From: Kiritimatiellia bacterium | GTDB taxonomy: Bacteria; Verrucomicrobiota; Kiritimatiellia; RFP12; UBA1067 | NCBI GenBank assembly: GCA_017479035.1 | Contig: JAFVCR010000038.1 | Span: 1 to 10,255 of the forward strand | Length of the DNA stretch: 10,255 nucleotides | Direction: 5' to 3' | Shown here: positions 7,072 to 10,255 of the stretch, in pieces | How the letters are laid out: every line of letters starts with the position of its first letter | Numbering within the stretch: the first letter of the stretch is position 1 | The notes under the pieces: generated by a model | Seen by the model: the letters and a program-made list of their open reading frames with translations, nothing else | What the model was told of the DNA's origin: nothing | The model's database searches: none | Made by a program: the position numbers and the translations under genes

Positions 7072-7884
7072 TCAATGCTGGAAGCGATGGCGGACGGCAT
7101 TGTCAAGTTCGCGGAAATCGGATTCGGGGAACTCGCGTTGCAATGTGGCAAGGGTTTTCTCCAATTGCGGCAGCCTTGTGCGATCGCGAATGGTAGCAAA
7201 CAACAACGCCTGGAAGGCTTCTCGCAACAAATCCTCTCTCGTGCGCCGATCCGCCTTGTCGAGTCCGAGCGCGATGTAATACAATGCGGCGGCTTCGGGT
7301 TGCGAATAGTCCTGCGGGCCGAAAAGCCGTTCCGTCTCAAGCACTCCGCGCCCGGCGAATCCGCAATTATCCGCACCTGCACCAAGCATGGCATCGCGAT
7401 ATGCCGTGCGATAGAAATCGGCAGCGTCATCCAGATTCGAACAGAGTTTGAGCAGATATATCCAAGCAATCTCTTTGCAGATGGCGGGACTTGCAGGATT
7501 GAGCTCCAATGCATCCTTGCGCAATAAATCCAGTCCGGCGCAAACCCATCGCCAACGCTCCTCCGCCGTGGGCATCGATGCAGAGATGTTGAACGCGAGA
7601 TTCCATGCAGAATAGCACCATACTTCCGGCGTGTGCGGCTCGAGACGTGTAAGGTATGCGGCTGTCTGCGCGAGCCGCGTATACTCACCCGCCGCTTCGA
7701 GCCTGTCTGCCTGGAACCAAACAACTTCGGAGAGCACTCCGCGGAATCCACCCAGCATGGCGAATGCCATTTCCGTGAGATTTGCAGGTGTGGCATCCGC
7801 AACGCGCTCTGTCTTGCGCGATGATTGCAACAACGCCGCCGCTATGGCGCATGCCGTGCAGAAGAAAATCGTGACAAGTTTCAT
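7072..7884 (-). CDS. TPR-like helical repeat protein with N-terminal signal/anchor
   Basis: The 270-residue protein begins with a hydrophobic segment (MKLVTIFFCTACAIAAALL) that may be a signal peptide or membrane anchor. The remainder is helical with a recognisable conserved block: MLGGFRGVLSEVVWFQADRL (43-62), then EYTRLAQTAAYLTRLEPHTPEVW (67-89, stated as an outline), AWNLAFNIS (93-101), RWRWVCAGLDLLRKDAL (110-126) and NPASPAICKEIAWIY (129-143). The paired-helix spacing and the LEP...P and LNP...P junctions are typical of tetratricopeptide repeats, which bind other proteins. Similar GFRG...RAD(R/K)L proteins are, from memory, conserved hypotheticals in PVC bacteria. The ATG at 7884 overlaps the ribE stop by 4 bases (ATGA) and has only a weak ribosome binding site, so translation is coupled. 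An upstream extension of the frame to 8061 lies wholly inside ribE and is rejected. Confidence 0.82.
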   Translation of the reverse strand: MKLVTIFFCTACAIAAALLQSSRKTERVADATPANLTEMAFAMLGGFRGVLSEVVWFQADRLEAAGEYTRLAQTAAYLTRLEPHTPEVWCYSAWNLAFNISASMPTAEERWRWVCAGLDLLRKDALELNPASPAICKEIAWIYLLKLCSNLDDAADFYRTAYRDAMLGAGADNCGFAGRGVLETERLFGPQDYSQPEAAALYYIALGLDKADRRTREDLLREAFQALLFATIRDRTRLPQLEKTLATLQREFPESDFRELDNAVRHRFQH

Positions 7885-8516
7885 ATAAAACCGTTCTCTG
7901 CAAGCATTTCCATTGTAAGGCCGCTTGCGGAAATCTTTTGCGGAGTCGCTTCCGCGCGGCGTGTCAAAATATCGGTCTCGATATTTACTTTCTGCCCTAT
8001 GCGTTTCGCGCCAAGCGTGGTGGCGGCTGCTGTAGTCGGAATAATATCCACCTGCACCCAATCACGGCCGAGACCGCTTATGGTAAGGCTTACTCCATCT
8101 ATAGCGATACTCCCCTTCTCCACGCATTGCGCGGCAATCACATATCCTGTATCGATCTTCAATGCAAAGTCTCTGCCTCTCGGCAATTTTGCAACAATCC
8201 TTCCGCGTGCTTGGACGTGCCCCTGCACGACATGCCCCCCCATGTAATCGCCTGCCCGCAACGCACGCTCCAGATTCACCTCTTCGCCCGGCACGAGTTC
8301 GCCGATGCCGCTTTTCGCCGCAGTCTCTGCAAGAACGTTTGCGGTGAAATGCGTCTGGTCGAACCGTGCCACGGTCAGGCACACCCCGTTCACTGCAATG
8401 CTCTCGCCTTCTTCAAGGACGCGCGGCCACGGTTCAAATGCCACCTCGAGCACTATCCCTGCTCCGTGCGACACTCTGCGGACTTTGCCTTTTTTCTGTA
8501 TCAATCCAGTGAACAT
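7881..8516 (-). CDS. ribE: Riboflavin synthase, alpha subunit
   Basis: This 211-residue enzyme dismutates two molecules of 6,7-dimethyl-8-ribityllumazine to riboflavin and a pyrimidine, the last step of riboflavin synthesis, in the cytoplasm. It begins with the invariant MFTGLI and has the two-fold repeat of the family: GESIAVNGVCLTV (37-49) in the first lumazine-binding domain and GSIAIDGVSLTI (135-146) in the second. GGHVVQGHV (93-101) starts the second domain; the Asp that usually follows GHV is Gln here. IIPTTAAATTLG (158-169) and VNIETDIL (177-184) complete the pattern. Length is normal. The start at 8516 is fixed by MFTGLI and by GAGG (8525-8522) 5 bases before it; it lies within the end of ribD, with a 16-base overlap. 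This gene is called ribC or ribE depending on the species. Confidence 0.96.
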   Translation of the reverse strand: MFTGLIQKKGKVRRVSHGAGIVLEVAFEPWPRVLEEGESIAVNGVCLTVARFDQTHFTANVLAETAAKSGIGELVPGEEVNLERALRAGDYMGGHVVQGHVQARGRIVAKLPRGRDFALKIDTGYVIAAQCVEKGSIAIDGVSLTISGLGRDWVQVDIIPTTAAATTLGAKRIGQKVNIETDILTRRAEATPQKISASGLTMEMLAENGFI

Positions 8517-9469
8517 CTCCACCTCGCAATCACGTCTTTGCCTTCGAACCGCACACAATTCGCAAGCGGATGCTCTCCTATGACCACCGGCGCTAACACT
8601 CCTATCCACTCGTCCACCAGTCCCTCATGCGCAAGTTGCCGGGCAAGATTCAACCCGCCCTCGCACAGGACGTGCAAAAAGCCCCTTGCGCCAAGATCCG
8701 CCATCATGTCCTTCAATGCGATATTGCGGTATATCAGCGTCCGTTCTTTGGCTTCGTCCGTGAAAATACGTGCGTTCTCCGGCAGATCGCCACTGTGCGT
8801 GACTACCACCCGCCACACTTTGTTTTGCGTCTCCCCATACGGCAACAGACGCGGATCGTCCGCACGAACGGTTTGCGCACCCACGAGTATTGCATCAACA
8901 CTATTGCGCAGCGCTCCCGTTTCTTTGCGCGATTCTTCTGACGAAATCCATCTCGCAGAGCCGGCGTTATCGCATATTTTCCCGTCGAGACTCATCGCTA
9001 TCTTTACTGTGAGATACGGCAAGCCCGTCAAGATGTGTTTTTTGAACGGGCGGATTATCTCTTCTGCTTCACGTGCCAACACGCCAAACGAAGTATCTAT
9101 CCCGGCATCGCCCAGAACCCTCGCCGCACGATTTGCATTTTTCGGGTTTGGATCCGCTGCCGCCCATACCACGCGCCGCACGCCAGCTGCAATCAACGCA
9201 TCAGTGCACGCACCCACCCGTCCCGGTTTGGAACATGGCTCCAGCGACACATAGACCGTGGCACCATGAGCATCTTTGCCGCGCCGTGCGCAATCGGCCA
9301 GAGCCTCGACTTCTGCGTGCGGACCTCCACACGCAAGATGCCGGCCTTCTCCAATTATCTCGCCGCAACACACCACAACCGCCCCCACCGGCGGATTAGG
9401 CCGCGTAGCCCCCGCCGACATCCGCGCTAGCTCCAACGCACGGCACATGAATTCCGCATCGCGGTTCAT
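8501..9469 (-). CDS. ribD: Bifunctional riboflavin biosynthesis deaminase/reductase RibD
   Basis: The protein (322 residues, somewhat shorter than the usual 350-370) catalyses the second and third steps of riboflavin synthesis: deamination of the pyrimidine and NADPH-dependent reduction of the ribosyl side chain. The N-terminal deaminase (about 1-145) has PNPPVGAVVV (24-33), the zinc ligand and catalytic pair HAE (His51, Glu53), and PCSKPGRVGAC with the zinc ligands Cys79 and Cys88. The intervening residues differ from the usual CSHxGRTPPC, but the spacing is exact. The reductase domain (about 152-322) has TVKIAMSLDGKI (154-165), GAQTVRADDPRL (197-208) and LCEGGLNLA (268-276). The shortness comes from a compact reductase C-terminus. 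ATGA overlap with nusB upstream (9466-9469) and the 16-base overlap with ribE downstream show a tightly coupled operon. Confidence 0.96.
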   Translation of the reverse strand: MNRDAEFMCRALELARMSAGATRPNPPVGAVVVCCGEIIGEGRHLACGGPHAEVEALADCARRGKDAHGATVYVSLEPCSKPGRVGACTDALIAAGVRRVVWAAADPNPKNANRAARVLGDAGIDTSFGVLAREAEEIIRPFKKHILTGLPYLTVKIAMSLDGKICDNAGSARWISSEESRKETGALRNSVDAILVGAQTVRADDPRLLPYGETQNKVWRVVVTHSGDLPENARIFTDEAKERTLIYRNIALKDMMADLGARGFLHVLCEGGLNLARQLAHEGLVDEWIGVLAPVVIGEHPLANCVRFEGKDVIARWRCSLD

Positions 9470-10008
9470 TTCCCGTCAGGGATGATTATCCCCTCCTCTT
9501 CAAGGTTTCTGCGCAGATGATCCAGCACTGCATTGACGAAACGCCCGCTCGTGGCGGTGGAAAAGAATTTCGTGATGTCGACCGCTTCGTTGATTATCAC
9601 CGCAGCCGGCGCATCGGCCGCAACATGCTTCATTTCCCACGCGCCCAGCCGCATTACATTGCGCTCCACCGCACCCAGACGATAAAGACTCCAATTGTTC
9701 AAACATGGCGTCAGTGCAGCATCTATCTGCTTTATTTCGCCTAGAACGCCTTTCACGCGCCGCTCGGCAAATTCCTTCATTTTCGCCACTTTCTCCAGAG
9801 ACGCTTCATCCTCCAAAGTCAGTAACGGCGTAGGTTTTATTTTGCGGCGATACACTCCCCTCTCGATTTCATTAAGAGCCGTCCGTTCAATGTCCAGCAA
9901 AAATCCCCAAAAGCTCTGCAGGGCCGGTTCGATATATCCCGGACGGTTGAACTCGAAGGCGCACAGTGCCTGCACCGCCCATTCGCGTGCGATTCTGCGT
10001 TCGATCAT
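9466..10008 (-). CDS. nusB: Transcription antitermination factor NusB
   Basis: NusB binds boxA RNA with NusE (S10) and supports antitermination of rRNA transcription; the protein is all-helical. Here it is 180 residues, against about 130-150 usual. Family motifs are NNWSLYRLGAVERNVMRLGAWEM (104-126 as an outline; key residues Trp106, Arg110, Arg116, Leu121, Glu125) and IINEAVDITKFFST (138-151) followed by GRFVNAVLDHL (155-165). The N-terminal RIAREWAVQALCAFEF (5-20) fits the first helix. The extra length lies in a charged segment around residues 45-80. The start at 10008 gives a complete first helix; the only upstream bases that could pair with rRNA are TTGAG. nusB beside rib genes is a common arrangement in bacteria and makes it the first gene of the operon here. 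Confidence 0.93.
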   Translation of the reverse strand: MIERRIAREWAVQALCAFEFNRPGYIEPALQSFWGFLLDIERTALNEIERGVYRRKIKPTPLLTLEDEASLEKVAKMKEFAERRVKGVLGEIKQIDAALTPCLNNWSLYRLGAVERNVMRLGAWEMKHVAADAPAAVIINEAVDITKFFSTATSGRFVNAVLDHLRRNLEEEGIIIPDGK

Positions 10009-10064
10009 CTCAAAAGAACTCCATGATAAAGAACGATTTTCGATAGTATGTTTCGGATGCGTCC

Positions 10065-10093
10065 ATTATACCATATTCCATTGCATCTTGCAA
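10065..10093 (-). promoter_or_regulatory. Sigma70 promoter of the nusB-ribD-ribE operon
   Basis: On the minus strand TTGCAA (10093-10088) and a perfect TATAAT (10070-10065) are separated by 17 bases, and transcription should start near 10058. The leader to the nusB ATG is about 50 bases. That is too short for an FMN riboswitch (about 140 bases), and no element of one is seen, so flavin control of this operon through that route is unlikely. Confidence 0.75.
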
Positions 10094-10215
10094 CCATGCA
10101 AAAACTCTGGAATATCCCACCTTTGCAAAGCGCTGGCGAGCCCTCGGAAAGGCCCGCGCGGTTTTGCGGAATTCCGAAGATTTTGCGGCTCTGCTTGTTG
10201 CGCAAGCGCATGCGT

Positions 10216-10254
10216 CTATCCCGTCAGGAACTCAAACTCCATTTGCAGGTCGCC
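10216..10254 (-). CDS. Possible C-terminal end of a minus-strand gene (12 codons)
   Basis: One minus-strand frame entering from the right edge reads GDLQMEFEFLTG and stops at TAG (10218-10216). The alternating polar/hydrophobic pattern would suit a beta strand at the end of a protein, and the stop lies about 120 bases before the nusB promoter, as expected for an upstream gene. Twelve codons are too few to identify anything. An opposing plus-strand frame from 10096 is also open to the edge, so this is only a tentative call. Confidence 0.25.
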   Translation of the reverse strand, partial: GDLQMEFEFLTG

Positions 10255-10255
10255 G

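Noticed and set aside
7938..9254. A 438-codon open frame on the plus strand
   Set aside because: It lies antisense to ribE and ribD, both firmly identified by catalytic motifs; the product is low in acidic residues and high in Arg, Ser, Cys and His, typical of a shadow frame.
10009..10064. FMN riboswitch before the rib operon
   Set aside because: The leader is only about 50 bases and lacks the conserved multi-stem arrangement.
10005..10211. A 68-codon minus-strand frame overlapping the nusB start by ATGA
   Set aside because: It spans the nusB promoter, so most of it would not be transcribed from there; the sequence shows no recognisable pattern and there is no ribosome binding site of note. 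The ATGA overlap is probably chance.

Overview
The window is gene-dense bacterial chromosome with about 95% coding sequence, short intergenic gaps, canonical GGAG-type ribosome binding sites and sigma70-like promoters. Several features fit the PVC group, most likely a Kiritimatiellota/Lentisphaerota-type bacterium: the small SDLPW...WEG lipoprotein beside a membrane-anchored coiled-coil protein, the TPR-like protein with a GFRG...WFQADRL signature, and the large secreted GH2 enzyme. This placement is an inference from protein character only. No mobile element, CRISPR array, rRNA or tRNA gene was seen.

Left part (1-2639, + strand). The window opens in the last 74 codons of a trigger factor-like chaperone gene, closed by a 14-bp stem terminator (247-280). 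A promoter at 322-350 then drives a compact three-gene unit whose reading frames overlap: a membrane-anchored coiled-coil protein (400-1554), a 57-residue lipoprotein (1535-1708) and an RluA-family pseudouridine synthase (1701-2639).

Middle part (2659-7062). A secreted GH2 beta-galactosidase-like enzyme (2659-5331, - strand) and a secreted lytic-transglycosylase-like protein (5442-6581, + strand) diverge from a 110-bp region holding two back-to-back promoters. The second gene has no ribosome binding site, and its predicted transcription start lies at or very near its ATG, so it may be leaderless. It is followed by a small secreted protein made almost entirely of 21-residue tandem repeats (6634-7062).

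Right part (7072-10093, - strand). A four-gene operon runs nusB, ribD, ribE and a TPR-like protein, with 4-, 16- and 4-base overlaps, from one strong promoter at 10065-10093. RibD and RibE cover deamination/reduction and the last step of riboflavin synthesis; ribH and ribBA are not in the window. No FMN riboswitch fits in the short leader. The last 160 bases hold at most the end of another minus-strand gene.

No clearly new multi-gene system is evident. The most unusual items are the 21-residue repeat protein next to the transglycosylase-like protein, the overlapping coiled-coil/lipoprotein/pseudouridine synthase unit, and the TPR-like gene translationally coupled to ribE.
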